DNA of 64,000 bases from Chaetomium olivaceum. Taxonomy: Eukaryota; Ascomycota; Sordariomycetes; Sordariales; Chaetomiaceae. The translations under genes and the position numbers were made by a program. Of this stretch, positions 1-12,055 are shown piece by piece; within the stretch, counting starts at the first letter, position 1, and each line of letters begins with the position of its first letter. Location of the stretch: assembly GCA_039881045.1 (NCBI GenBank), contig JAYWVB010000039.1, positions 62,001-126,000 of the forward strand. Reading direction: 5' to 3'. Under the pieces are notes generated by a model. That model was not told the origin of the DNA, did not search any database, and worked only from the letters and a program-made list of their open reading frames with translations.

Positions 1-3000
1 CGGATGGCCGAGCAAGAAGATCGAGTCGCTGTGCGAGCTGCTGCTTGGCATTGCCCGGTCCGGAAACGAGCACATGAGCATGTCGGTGTTCGATATCTTT
101 GAGATGATCTTTGAGGGTATGGCGGACGACGTTGCATCAGCCAAGCTGCCGAGGCTACTCGAGATCATCAAGGAACTGCGCCCGGCCGCCAACGATACCC
201 AGCTACTCCCTCCCTGGATCGCGATCGTATCCAGAGCCTACGATGTATCGGCACAGATTTCCCCCGAGGAGACGTTTCAGGAACTACTAGAGCCGTTCAC
301 CATGGTGGGGGGTACCTCGAATCCGAGGCCAAGAACATCCGGATCTCGGCCTCGGAGTGTTTGGTGTCGTTTATGGCGAACTGTGTCCCGAGACAGGTGT
401 TGGTGGACCCATCAATATACGATGAGAAGGTCATCCAACAATTGGTGAACACCGTGGAGGGACTTCTCACTGTGAAGTACCAAGCAGCGTGGCTTGAGAC
501 CTTTAACGTCATCGGTGCCATGTTCGACGCCCTGCGCTGGGCAGCTGCGCCCTATCTCCTCGCCATAACTAAGAGCATTGGTGAAATGCGCGGCAATGAT
601 TCGTTTGCCGGGAAGCAGGAGGCCGACGAAGTGATTGGCAAGGCGATTCGAGCAATGGGCCCGGAGGCGGTTCTGGGCGTCTTGCCCTTGAATCTCGCCA
701 AGCCGGCGAGAGGCCAGCCGGGGAGGGCGTGGATGCTTCCCCTCTTGCGCGACTACACAACAAACACCAACCTCGCCTACTTCAAGACCGAATTTGTACC
801 TCTGAGCGCGGCCATGTTCCAGCGCGTGCTGGACCACGGTGACGCTCCGAAGACGATGGAGATCAAGATCTTTGAGACAGTTGTGCAACAAATCTGGTCC
901 ATCCTCCCAGGATTCTGCGATTTGCCGCTGGACCTGGTGGAAGCGTTCGACAAGGAGTTTGCCGAGATGTTGACAAGCCTGCTCTATGAACAAGTAGAGT
1001 TGCGTCTGGATGTCTGCCGCGCCCTCAAGGCGCTTGTTGAGTCCAACCAGGCTGTTGCCTCGGCGACAGAGGAAGAAGACCCTGTCCTGCACAGCAGGGT
1101 AACCAAGGAGGCGGCGCAAAAGAACCTCGAGTACCTTGGGACTGCGTTTTCTGCCGACTTTCTTGCGGTGCTTTTCAACGTCTACAGCACGACCCTTCCC
1201 CAGAAGCGGGGGCCGGTCCTGCAAACCATCAACGCCTACCTGAGCGTCATCCCGCCGGCACGGCTCATGGAGACGTTCGACCTTGTGTGCGAGAAGCTGG
1301 CTGCAGCTCTCCAAGAACCGGTCGAGAAGCCTAAGAACCAGCAGAGCGGCGAGCAGATACCTTCCACCGCCCACACGCTGATGGATCTTGTCGTCACCAT
1401 GTCCATCTACCTACCGAGGGAAAGCTTTGAGGCTCTATTCAGGATCGCGTCGCTCGTCGTTTTCAAGGACGATGACCCGCAACTCCAGAAGAAGGCCTAC
1501 AAGATGATTCCGCGGCTAGTGGATTCGGAGATTGGCAAGGCCGCTCTTGAGCAAAGGCACCCTGAGCTTCAGAGCCTTATTCTTTCGAGTGCGGAGAAGG
1601 TGTCTGCGCCCGCCAGGCGAGAGCGTCTTGCCGCGATTACCGCATTGCTCCCTTTTATTCCCCACACCTCCCTCCACTTCATCCCCGCTGTCCTCTCCGA
1701 AGTCGTCATCAGCTGCAAGGAGAACAATGAGAAGGCTCGGACAACAGCCTTCGACCTCCTTGTTCTGATGGGCCAGACCATGGTGGCTGCAGACGGAGCA
1801 TTGATCGACAACAGCAAGGTCCCAAACATGCCCAAGGATGCGCCGGCGGCGAAGGCCTCGATCGAGGAGTACTTCACCATGGTCAGCGCCGGCCTTGCCG
1901 GCAGCACGCCCCACATGATTTCGGCCTCCATCACCGCCATCACCCGCGTTCTCTACGAGTTCCGGGAGCTCTTGAGCAAAGAGACCATGTCCGACCTCGT
2001 ACAAACCATGGACCTCTTCCTGACCTCCAACAACCGCGAGATCGTCAAAAGCGTGCTGGGCTTCGTCAAGGTGTGCGTCATCAGCCTACCGGCGGAGCTT
2101 ATGACCCCGCGCCTCCCGACCCTGATTCCCAACGTCATGGTCTGGAGCCACGAGCACAAGGGCCACTTCCGCTCCAAAGTCAAGCACATCCTCGAGCGCA
2201 TGGTCCGCCGCTTCGGCGTCGACACGGTCAACAAGCACTGCCCGGAGGCCGACCGCAAGCTCATCACCAACATCCGCAAGACCAAGGAGCGCAGCAAGCG
2301 CAAGAAGGACGCGGCTGCCAAGGAGGGCGGCGGCGACGACTCGGACGGCGAAGGCAAGCGCAAGAGCCGCTTCGAGAACGAGTACGACCAAGCACTGTAC
2401 AGCAGCGAGGACGAGGACGGTGGCGGCGGCGGCAACGACTCAGACCACTCGGATGACTCGGACGCCGAGATGACGGGCCGGAAAGCAGAACCGCCGGGGC
2501 GCGCACAAGGGCGGCGCCTACATCCTCGAGGACGAGGCCGAGCCGCTCGACCTGCTCGACCGCAACGCCCTCGCCAACATCTCCACCACCAAGCCCGGCC
2601 GGCTGCGCAAGGACGGCACGGGGAAACGCATGAAGGCCAAGACGGACCTCGACGGGAAGCTGATCTTCGGTGGTGATGAGGACAACACCGCGGGTGCGAT
2701 GGATATCGACACCCCCGCTGCTGGTGGGGAGGAGGAGAGTGGAGTGGGCGCTTATGTGGCTGCGCTGGGGGGCAAGGATGCCCCGCGCCGTGGCCAGCGC
2801 GGGAAGCTCAAGTGGAGCCGCGGGAGGAAGGGGGATGATGATGATGAGAGTGATGATGGCGGTGGCGGTGGCGGCGGCATGGATGTTGATGAGGGTGCGG
2901 CTGCGAAAGCGTTTAGGGATAACAAGCGGGGAAATGACCGCCGGAGGGGTGGCGGTGGGTTTGGTGGTGGTGAAGGAAGGGGGAGGGGCGGCGGTGGTGG

Positions 3001-3166
3001 GCTTGGGAGAGGAAGGGGTGGTGGCGGTGGTGGAGGGAGGGGAGGACGCGGTGGGAAAGGAGGGATTGCGGCTGCTTCTGGGCGGAGGGGGTTAGGGCAG
3101 GAGAGGCAGAGGGGATCTGCTACGCATGGGAGTCGGGTTAATAAGGGTGGCAACAGGCGGTCATGA
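1..3166 (+). CDS. RRP12: RRP12-like ribosome biogenesis HEAT-repeat protein, 5' partial, two frameshifts
   Basis: The gene is already open at the left edge, so its N-terminus lies outside the window. The product is a long alpha-helical HEAT/NUC173-type protein followed by an acidic, lysine-rich tail and a Gly/Arg-rich C-terminus (about 2850-3160, RGG-like), as expected for Rrp12, which helps export pre-40S and pre-60S particles and mature rRNA. Near the 3' end the family-typical stretch reading YILEDEAEPLDLLD is visible. The reading frame changes twice. At about 305-312, in a G run, frame 2 passes to frame 1 (one base missing; YLESEAKN resumes directly). At about 2480-2495 frame 1 returns to frame 2. 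Neither site looks like an intron, since homology continues without a gap, so I treat them as sequence errors. Stop TGA at 3164-3166. Confidence 0.85.
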
Positions 3167-4502
3167 GGCGGGGGGCCTGTTGTTTGTAAGGATTTTCTTG
3201 AGTTTTTGTTATTGTCCCTTGGTGTTGGGGTCGGTTAAAACGGTTCTGATCTAGGCCTCGACATTGGTTTATCATGTTCTTCGTGTGATATTACCCGTGT
3301 GAGTGTTGGAGAGGAGTTGTTTGGTGAGACAATCATGTCCGAACAATGTCCACAGCCTTCCCCTAGACAACAGAGTGCCTGCAGACTATTTCTGGTTCTG
3401 GATTGAGGACTGGGGCCTTCTCCCCAGATGAACGAAGTGAGTGTGGGCTATTTCCAGTTTTGAATCGAGGCCTTCCCCGAGAGAGAAACGAGTGACTGCT
3501 TCCTTAACAATCAACAGTAGACTTGGACCTCGTCCAGAAACTCTGTGAATGAGCCAAGCTTTTAATTAAATCTCACCTCTATACGATACACTTCAACAGA
3601 TTGCCTCGCTGGGACGGGTCTAGTTCCCGAGTTTCCTAATTCTGACCAAGGAACTTCTCCTGTCCCGATTTTGATGGCGGACATTGGAGGGAATGGTGAT
3701 CCGGGTTTCCATTCTATTTCTCTCTCGCTATCTGTCGGTGGGAATGTATACCAGTGAAAAGCTTCGAACGTTCCTGCGAGGGCAGTATCTCCCTTCTCGA
3801 GGTTAGCAGCAGCTATATAATGGAACTAGACGGAGTGTATACCAGAGGCATATCTGCGGCTTCACTCCCTTGCGGGATGTACCGAGAGCTGTGAAGTTGC
3901 GCAATGTCTACACGATAGTTTTAAGAATATCCTTGAGGGAAAATCTTCTCGCTCAACAAGGTTTCTCTTCCCCAAAGGCGGGGTTTAGCGGCGGGCACGA
4001 TGCAGCCTGACTCGATGGCGACCTTGATCTCTAGGAGAAAGCTGGCTTGCCCAAGCCTCAGTGATTGGACCTCCAAGCGACCACTGCTTGGGTACGGAGG
4101 CTTGTCATCTTTGCGCGCGCCTCCGCTGCTTTAGGTGGTGTCCACTCATCGAGTCTCAAGCAGCATGTCTCTCCTGCACCCCCATTGGGCGAGAGAGAAG
4201 TGAGACATGGCGTCTCAACGACACAAGGCTCGCTGCCTTACATCAACCGCGAAATTGCCGGCGAGACGCGGAAGTTAACGCTCACTCAACATTGGTAAAG
4301 CCCCGCGAGTTCATGGCTTCTTTCTGGGCCTATCTCTTGGTCTCTGGGCAAATGAGGAAAACTGTCGTAGCCGTGCGCTCTGCTCTACTCTATTCTCTTC
4401 GCATAATGCTCTCCTAACGGCTTTATAAAGGGGAAGGGCAGACGCCTCTGAAACCCGACCGACCCAAGCACTTATACAACTTTGAATCCAATCTCAACTC
4501 CA
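3167..4502. other. Intergenic, no gene seen
   Basis: About 1.3 kb between RRP12 and the FHA-kinase. I see only short ORFs without family features and no RNA gene. The last 100 bases are the likely kinase promoter and leader: a TTTATAAA-like box lies at about 4421-4428, roughly 75 bases before the start codon. Confidence 0.5.
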
Positions 4503-6146
4503 ATGGCTCTTGACAATTACACCCTCAACGGACGTGATGTCCCCAAGTCCGACGTCGTCCTGGAGCTTGCCCTCACACCCTTTGGACTACAACATGCAGA
4601 TCTTTTTCTCGAGAGGAATCTATCCCGCATCGACGAGGCTGGCGATGTCAAGACGAAAGTCAGCAGCGCCTTTAGGCGTACTGCCGGCTCGCGCACACCG
4701 CCCCTCGTCCAACCCACTGTCGTCCTGACCTTCTGCGATCCCCCAGCCCAGTCACGCCCCTACTTTACCATCGGCTACGATCCGAACTCCTGCGATGTCG
4801 TCTGCACCGACCCGGCTGTTTCGGACGTCCACATCAAGCTAGCGCTCGAAGGTGACGACGTCGTCTTGTACGACGTCTCGTCTTCCGGCAGCCGTATCAC
4901 CCTCGACAGCCGAGGCGTTCATCGTACCTATCCCAAGCCCGGGGCGCCGTACCGATGCATCTTACCGCCGGATTGTGCAATCACCCTCTCGATCCCGGGC
5001 CAGGAGTTCATCATCCGCATCCCGTCCCGCAACCTGGAGGAAATCGAGGATTACTGCCAGAACCGTGACGCCTTCCTCTCGAGCCGGTCAGGGGGCAAGG
5101 CACCACCCGTCGGTTTGCCTGAGCTGTCCCAGTACCGGGGGAGCGACTGGCGACCCATGTATTGGTTGGAGTCGCGGCTAGGAAATGGCGCTTTTGGGGC
5201 AGTATCCCGCGTGCGTCGTCTCCACGACTGGGCCGTCTTCGCAGTGAAGGAGCTCAAGGAGGAGGACGACGGCGGTCAGGACTCCAGAATTGGCAGATAC
5301 GTGGCTGCGGGTCGGTCAGGTCGACGTCGCCGGTTCTCGCCACCGGGCGACGGCAGCCTCGCCCACGAGATGCGGGTGCTGCAGCATCTGCAGAGTCTGC
5401 GGCACGAGCGCGTCATCCGGTACATGGATTGGTACGAGGACGGCCCCGGGAGGGACATGCTTGTGATGGAATACTGCCCGGAGGGCAGCCTCGCCGACAT
5501 GATCTCGGCGTCGGCAGGCCCGTTCTCGCACAGCGCGGCAACACTCGTTCTTCAACAGCTAGCCGAGGGCTTGGCCTATCTCCACGAGAACCGCGTCACG
5601 CACCGCGACTTGAAGCCCGCCAACGTCCTCGTGCGGCAGATGAACCCTCTGTCTCTTGCTCTTGCCGACTTTGGCTTGGCTAGTTTGATGAAGAAGGGCG
5701 ATTCGTCGTCCATACGCGGGGGATACGGGACGATGTTCTACAGCGCGCCTGAGTTGCTCGATAACCAGCCCTACACAAATACGATTGATATCTGGTCCAT
5801 GGGCGTGATAGGAGTTGAGATGCTTGACCCGTCACTGCTGCAGTTGGCGGCCAACGTTGCTATGGACTACCCCAAGGGGATCTCCGCTCGAGCGAAGGTC
5901 ATGTACCAGAGAAGCTCATGGCCGGTCCTGCAGATCGTGAACAACATGTTGACATGGAGGGATTCATCCCGGCCCTCTGCGGCCGAGTGCGTCGACGATC
6001 TCGACCAGCTACTAAAGCTTGAGCGGCCAAGCTTTGCCGAGCTAGCTCTGCTGACGAAGTCCAAGGGCCACGGCCCCTCTCCAGAGCAAGTCCGCTATTT
6101 CGCCATGGGCGCGGGCGCCACGGTACGGCCTACCACTACCACATAA
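4503..6146 (+). CDS. FHA domain-containing serine/threonine protein kinase
   Basis: A single uninterrupted exon encodes 547 residues. ATG at 4503 is the first in-frame ATG; the frame is open a few codons further upstream but only from a TTG. The N-terminal third is FHA-like (about residues 70-165) and the C-terminal part a complete kinase domain (about 220-510). Visible catalytic elements are the glycine loop GNGAFG (227-232), the ATP-binding lysine in FAVK (K249), HRDLKPANV (H367, D369), DFG (389-391), an APE motif and DIWSMGV. It should be an active kinase. In the FHA domain the usual Gly-Arg is Gly-Tyr (G91-Y92), while Ser107 and His110 of the SxxH motif remain, so phosphothreonine binding may be weakened. 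The layout recalls Rad53/Cds1-type kinases, but the order and divergence suggest a lineage-specific family. A broken tandem paralogue starts at 9407. Confidence 0.85.
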   Translation: MALDNYTLNGRDVPKSDVVLELALTPFGLQHADLFLERNLSRIDEAGDVKTKVSSAFRRTAGSRTPPLVQPTVVLTFCDPPAQSRPYFTIGYDPNSCDVVCTDPAVSDVHIKLALEGDDVVLYDVSSSGSRITLDSRGVHRTYPKPGAPYRCILPPDCAITLSIPGQEFIIRIPSRNLEEIEDYCQNRDAFLSSRSGGKAPPVGLPELSQYRGSDWRPMYWLESRLGNGAFGAVSRVRRLHDWAVFAVKELKEEDDGGQDSRIGRYVAAGRSGRRRRFSPPGDGSLAHEMRVLQHLQSLRHERVIRYMDWYEDGPGRDMLVMEYCPEGSLADMISASAGPFSHSAATLVLQQLAEGLAYLHENRVTHRDLKPANVLVRQMNPLSLALADFGLASLMKKGDSSSIRGGYGTMFYSAPELLDNQPYTNTIDIWSMGVIGVEMLDPSLLQLAANVAMDYPKGISARAKVMYQRSSWPVLQIVNNMLTWRDSSRPSAAECVDDLDQLLKLERPSFAELALLTKSKGHGPSPEQVRYFAMGAGATVRPTTTT

Positions 6147-6912
6147 CGGATGCCGACGAGGACCGATGGGTATGGCCGCTCCCACCGTTTTCCCCAAGGC
6201 GCCACGGTGTGATAGCGCACGGAGGGGAGCCATGGATGATGCCATCTCCTTGTTCTGGCTTGGCCACCTCGGTGAACTAAATATGTATGTTGAGTCTCCT
6301 TTCTCCTCGGACCTCTCAATGAATGCCAACTGACAACAAGGTAGATGGGGAGCTGCCGCGAAGTAGGGCAGAAGGGGCAACAGCGCACATGCTTGAGACT
6401 CCCGTGTTGTTACTATACTATAATGCCCAGGTGGCACCTTGTAAATATAGACATGGAATTGCAACTTTTCTTGTCAGCTTCTTCATTCCTGACCTTTTGA
6501 GTTGTCCCGAAATTTAAATTAGAGACTTGAGTGTTACAACTTGACTAGTCGCGCCGTGGCCCCATTAAACACCAATGTATGTACATGTTATACATAATAT
6601 CGTGTCAAATCCATCCCCGACCAGCCCAAGAACGTACCGCCGTCCCACGCTACCCGAAAAGCCAAAACTAGAAAACACACACCGGCCCTGCCAAAGCCAG
6701 CACCCAATCCCAGGCCCCTTTAACCCCGCCCCCTTACTACCAATCCCATAATCCTCGGTCCAAGGACATGCCGCTGCGGTGGCCTGGCGCGCGTCAGTTG
6801 GCCGTGGCGGCCGAGGAGTGATGAACATATCGATGTTCAGGTCAGAGGCGGGCTTCTTCCGGCATGTGATGATTCCTCCGAGAGTCCCAAACAGCAGAAT
6901 ATCCTGTCACAG
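6147..6912. other. Intergenic between convergent genes
   Basis: This stretch separates the 3' ends of the FHA-kinase (+) and the unknown gene on the minus strand. I see no convincing coding or RNA feature; it should contain both 3' untranslated regions. Confidence 0.4.
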
Positions 6913-8176
6913 TCACTTGCTCAAAGGGTCGTGGACAGCAACCCGAGCGCTCCTCTTAAGGCCCGGAGAACCTGGTACGGAATCTCCATCCCTGGGCTCC
7001 TGTATACCTTCCGCCGTCCGCGCTGGTTTACCTTCGCCGGCGTCCGATGGCTGCCCATACGTGCGATTATCTACAACCGTAGACTCCTTATTGACGACTA
7101 GCTTGCTTCGCTCGGTTTCTGTCTCGCTCAGGTCCTTTGGGGTTGGTGTTGCTGGGCCGCTGCTAGAGTCGAGGGTCACCGACCCGGCGTCCTGTTCTGC
7201 GTTTGGGTTCTTCTCATCTTGGCCCTCCTGTCGTGAGGAACTCGCGGCTTCCGCGACCGGTTTCACACTCAACGCCAAGCGCTTTGCAGGTCTTGGGCCT
7301 TCTTCGTCTTCGTCTTGGCCTTCATCTTCATTGGCATCATCCCACTGCCGTTTGTATCCAAACAGCGTCTCCAGCTCAGAATCGGTCAAGGACGCTTGAG
7401 TACGGTTCCAGAGCTGAAACCAGAGCACGCGATCGGGAACATTGTATTCCTCCATGAGCCCCTCGCAAGTGACCTCCGCTGCCTCGAACGCACCCTCGTC
7501 TCCATTATCCTTCCTCAGTTGTTTGAGGAGGGCGTCGGCAAGAGGAAGGGCCTTCACAATATTCTCTATGAAGTCCCTATGCCACCTCATGTCAATGTAG
7601 TCGGGCCATATCTCGCAGCCTGGCGCAACGCGGTCTTCCATATCCTTCTGTAGGTGGCCGCGCAAATAAGCTATAAAAGCAGTGAGGGCGGCGATTGGTT
7701 CTAGGCTTTGGAGGCTAGACTCAGAATCTTGACTGCGGCGCTTTGCAAATCGCCTCCAAAGCCTCATTTGAGTCTGCCAATACCTTTCCTCATCTGAATA
7801 GCGGAGCTGCATCCATCCTTCCCCGTCGTCGTCGCCCCTTTGATCATCGGTGAGATCTTCAGCACGGAAGTCAATCCAAGGCCGTAGGGGTATGCCTCCC
7901 AGCTCAACAAGCTCATCAAACGGTTTCCGGGCCTTTATCCGCTCCTTTTCAGCACTTGGAGTCTCTGGGGACAGGGTGCGTTGTCTGTGCCTGAGATTAG
8001 GCCGATGCGGATTCTAAGGGGATGGCGCGAGACGGCGATACACACCTGAGTTTATCATTCACAACCTCAAGATTCAGGAAGCCAGGAAAAAGGGACGGAG
8101 AAGGGGGGCGACTCGCGGAAAAGAACCGGGCCACACGGGGTTCCGATTCGTCTCCACTGGCCGAGGGCGATGCCAT
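6913..8176 (-). CDS. Hypothetical fungal protein, two exons
   Basis: I do not recognise a named family. The gene reads from ATG at 8174-8176 (exon 1 8176-8046), through a 55-nt intron 8045-7991 (GTGTGT donor, CTAAT branch site, CTCAG acceptor), into exon 2 7990-6913, giving 402 residues in consistent phase. The first half has a tryptophan- and charge-rich segment (PLRPWIDFRAEDL, then a helical stretch around RYWQTQMRLWRRFAKRR). The second half is acidic and low in complexity, with a short basic GPRPAKRLAL patch that could be a nuclear signal. An upstream in-frame extension to about 8257 starts at TTG and is not used. It lies between the two FHA-kinase copies on the opposite strand; nothing links it to them functionally. 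Confidence 0.7.
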
Positions 8177-8344
8177 ATCCAACAGGTTACCGAGTGGGTG
8201 AGGGAAAATGAGGTGGGCTGCGGTCGCGTCAAAGTCCACGAACAAAACGGCGAGCAAGACAGAAACCGTTGCGGTGTTGGTCTGATATCAGGTTCAGACG
8301 TGTGAGCCCATGCGGCCCCCGCCCGAGGGCCTGAGCGCCCGTCT

Positions 8345-8415
8345 TAAGGGGTGGTTGGTGAGCGGCTGGGTGGTTGGTCGGTTGGCCGGTCGGTTGGTCG
8401 GTCGGTTGGTTGATT
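8345..8415. repeat. GGTTGGTC-like tandem low-complexity tract
   Basis: Short imperfect units of GGTTGG/GGTCGGTT follow one another for about 65 bases just upstream of the unknown minus-strand gene. It is simple sequence, with no coding potential worth noting. Confidence 0.6.
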
Positions 8416-8659
8416 AGGTGCATGGATGAAACGGGATGATGCAGCATCGAAGGCGGGACAGCGGCGGCGCACTAAGATGGTCAAATCAATAAAATACACG
8501 GTAAATTTTTGAAGTCTAAATGAGCCGATTACCTATGGTTGTGCCAAAATCAATTAGGCAAGACCCGTAGCTCATACAGGTAGGCTGCCGGGAAAACAGC
8601 GCCAAAGGAGAGGGATGGTAAGGGGAGTAATGGCAGGGTCTGTCTGTGTAAGAGGTGTG

Positions 8660-8712
8660 TTGGTAGGTAAGGTACCTTAAGTACCTAGGTATGTATGTAC
8701 CTACATACATTT
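8660..8712. repeat. Cluster of short palindromes (GGTACC, CTTAAG, ACCTAGGT)
   Basis: Several self-complementary words are packed into about 50 bases: GGTACC, CTTAAG, ACCTAGGT, and an inverted pair of GTATGTA/TACATAC. Similar TACCTAGGTA-type words are frequent in Sordariomycete intergenic DNA (general impression). The function is unknown. Confidence 0.4.
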
Positions 8713-9406
8713 AGGAATGCAAGATGCGTCTCGAAACGCCATCACCTCCAAATCGAGCTGTCACATGCTGAAGTTAAAATGGCACCGTCCAAATCGGGAT
8801 TCACCATGCACCGTGCCACAAAACGGTACCTACAGGTAGTTATTTATTAGTTATTGTACTGTGTTGTTGGTATAATCTGACTTTTGATGTCATTGGCGCC
8901 AACCCTTTGGTCCATGAAACTCGAAACTCGATAAACCGGCCTCTGTTAACCTCACGCATAGCTAAAACCTGCAACCTTCTTTGTGACCCCCCCCTCTTAG
9001 CAACCCTCCCTTCATGTCTTCTCCCCCTCCCCGCCTCACCGGGCATAACGGACCCCCTATTTCCTCCTGGTTCAACCAACTTGAACGGGCCTCTTCATGC
9101 ACCCCCAGCCCCTTCCCCCCTCTCCCTTGCGGCGGCCCCGACCGAGCACGGCAGCACCTCACCATCGGGGTTGCTGGGCCGCGAGGCCGCGCCCTTTCGT
9201 TACAGACCTCCTCATCAACAATTTTCTACCTTGCGAAGGGCCTACCATGGAAGCCAAAGACACCCCTATGTGCTACAGTGTTTATGCCGGTGGACTTAAA
9301 AAACCTCGGATGCTCCAGAAGGATCGTGCATTTTGCGGACCTTGATCTAATCCCATCATCTCGTCTCATCATCACCATTATTGCAGTTACCGCCATACTA
9401 CTCCAG

Positions 9407-11710
9407 ATGACTCCCAAATAATACATCGTGGGCGGGCGCAAGGTGCCTGTGTCCGACGTGGTTCTAACATTGACGGTATCAGCCTTCGAAGGCTGCGGGC
9501 CCTTCGTCGAGGCCAACCGTTCCCGCCTCAACCAGAGTTCAAGCAGTGCGTTACTCGACCGCCGTCAACGGGCTGGAACGGAAGAATGCGACTTGTCCTT
9601 CACCATCGTCCTGCCCTTTTCCAACCCCCCAGGCCAATCCCGGTCCCAGTTCGTCATCGGCCGTGATCCCGAGTGCTCCGACGTCGTTTGCAATTCCCTT
9701 ACCGTCAGCAACCAGCATATCAAGTTTGCCGTCGAAGGTGATCACGTCGTCTTATACGATGTCTCTAAGCGAGGAAGTAAACTAGCTCTGGGTGGCCGCG
9801 GAGAGCAGTGGACATGGCCAAGGACCGGCATCCCATACAGATGCATCTTACCCCGGGCGTGTCTCATTACCCTCACACTACAAGGTGGCTTATCATTCGA
9901 AATCGAGGTTCCCTCTCTCAGCGGCCCCGAACTGGAAATATTTCGCAGGAAACGCGATGCGTTTTTTGCCAACTGTTCTGATCTCGGAGCTCTGAGCATC
10001 GCCTCCCAGGTCCCAACACAGAGCGCAACCCCCTCAGGTTCGGCACAAGAGAAGCGGCAATATATGTACTGGTTCGAGAAAAAGCTGGGGCAGGGTTCGC
10101 ATGGAGCCGTGTACATGGTGCGCCGTCTGCAGGACTGGGCTGTTTTCGCCGCAAAGCAGATCGTCGGATCCAGCCCTGGATCCCATTCCATGTCCCACCC
10201 CGGAGCCCAAAAGAAAGTAAGCTCTGAAATCAACAAAAGAGATCTGAAAAAGGAGATGGAGACATTGAAATCCCTCCAACACGGCTCGGATCGATTCGTC
10301 AGATATATCGACTGGTACGAAGACATACCCGGCCGCTGGATTCTTGTCATGGAATATTGCCAGCACGGCAACCTCCAAGACATGATGAGGGATCGAAAAA
10401 GTCCCTTTAAGAAGTCTGAAATTGTCGAGATCCTAGAACAAATCGCCGAAGGATTGAAGTACATCCACGACAGAGTCATCACGCACCGAGATCTCAAGCC
10501 CGAGAACATCCTCATACGCAGGAAGAGCCCCCTCTCCCTTGCCCTAGCTGACTTTGGCTTGGCCAGGAAAAGGGAGGAAGATGAAACCCACATGCAGACA
10601 ATGTGCGGTACCGTGTCTTACATGGCCCCTGAGATGTGAGGAGATGGTTATACTAATGCTGTCGATATCTGGGCCCTCGGTGTTATTGGGTTTGCGCTGA
10701 TTAACAAAGGGCTGCCGGCCCCGCCCAAAGAACGCGGACTGATCTATTATTCTGATTTTGTCTCTGAAGAGATCCGGGACATTGCCAAAAATACCAACGA
10801 CCGTCTCGTAACTAACATTAAGAAGATGCTAGACAAAAAACCTCAAAATCGACCCACGGCAGAGGAGTGCTTCAAGGAAGCGAGAAAACTCCTCAACGAT
10901 CTACGCTCACACCAGGACCAAGATATCCAATACAGCAGCAGCCGATCATTGAGCGAGCGCAACGGCCTGACGCCCGGATCTTCTGAGCTTCGGGAACTCG
11001 AGGAGAGGTATCTTCAGACATCGACATGGCACGCCGCCGTCGCAGCTCGTGCGGGCACGAAACCTCCCGGTCAGAATATCTCCCACAAGCGAGGCACTGA
11101 CGCTCTTCCACGGTCCAACTCAATGGAAGCGCCCTTACCCAAGGCACCCCGTATCCAGACCCGGGGTCACGTGGAGCAGAAGGGCTCTGGTTCGGTGGCT
11201 CCGCAACGTCCTGGCGTTGTGGCCGCAGCAGGGGAACGCCCGCCGGAGAAGAAATGCACCGGTGCCCCTCCGCGGCTCAAGCCCATGAGCGCACGACGGA
11301 CTGAGCAGCCTGCCGCCCTCGCGCAGAAACGGGCAGCGGGCCACCAATTGCGCTCCGAATTACCGAGCCCCGCGCCGCGAAACCCGTCCTTCACGGAGAA
11401 AACAACCCGGAACATACTGCCCTCCGTAGAGAAGGAGGATCAACGTCCCGGAAAGAAAATGGAACATACTGGCGGTTTACCACCGACGACTAGACCAAGC
11501 AACACGACGGGAGCCGCGGCGCAAGCCAGGGGGCTCGGGGGGGCAACGGAACGCCACCCCGGCCCGGCAACACAACGCAAACCAGGGGTAGTAACGGAAC
11601 GCAAAGTAACCCGAGAAGATGATTGGACTTTTAGGTATGTGCATTTTCCCATTTTGTCGCCCCATCTGGTTTCGTTTTCGAAAGCAACGATTGACAACGA
11701 GGGCTGCTAG
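9407..11710 (+). pseudogene. Tandem FHA-kinase paralogue with two in-frame stop codons
   Basis: It aligns with the 4503 gene from its first codons: ATG at 9407 matches that gene's start, and residues aligning with its GRDVP segment follow. Codon 5 is TAA (9419-9421). A second in-frame stop TGA (10637-10639) falls immediately after the APE motif, and the same frame then continues with kinase subdomain IX (DIWALGV) and beyond. Otherwise the FHA part (with canonical IGRDP and SNQH), the glycine loop, AAK, HRDLKPEN, DFG and APE are all recognisable. A long basic Pro/Arg-rich tail (about 10930-11630) has no counterpart in the first copy; a possible donor GTATGT at 11635 suggests a further exon. 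The kinase fold cannot be made in one piece. An unusual upstream exon skipping the first stop is possible but would not rescue the second. Confidence 0.75.
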
Positions 11711-12055
11711 GGAAAAGGGGCAAATATGTGGGGCAAAAGGGGGGGAATGCGGGAAACAAACAAACAAACAATGCGGAGGACGTCCGCCTCTGACCAAAAA
11801 AAGCTGAACTCGGAAGAAAGGGTAAGATATCAAGATAGAAGAGAATCAAATGGCTCACGTGAGTGGACTGTGCTGGCATGGCTATTACAATATCGCTTAG
11901 TTCAGCTTTTCCTCGATAATGAAGTGTTTCAATTTGCTAAGCTTAGCCTATACGGTACTTGATTCCGTGGCCTTACCGTGTTGATGTCGCCCTCTCCTAC
12001 TCACTGACAACCGTAACCGAGAGTATCAAGCACTACCAAGCGAGTCGACTGGGAC

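Noticed and set aside
305..312. Intron explaining the first RRP12 frame change
   Set aside because: The protein similarity continues without missing residues and there is no donor/acceptor pair; a one-base loss in the G run suffices.
412..1374. Long minus-strand ORF opposite RRP12
   Set aside because: It is the shadow of a GC-rich coding strand with no protein features.
10637..10639. Stop-codon readthrough in the second FHA-kinase
   Set aside because: A second stop at codon 5 and the tandem intact copy make pseudogene decay simpler; no known readthrough context is evident.
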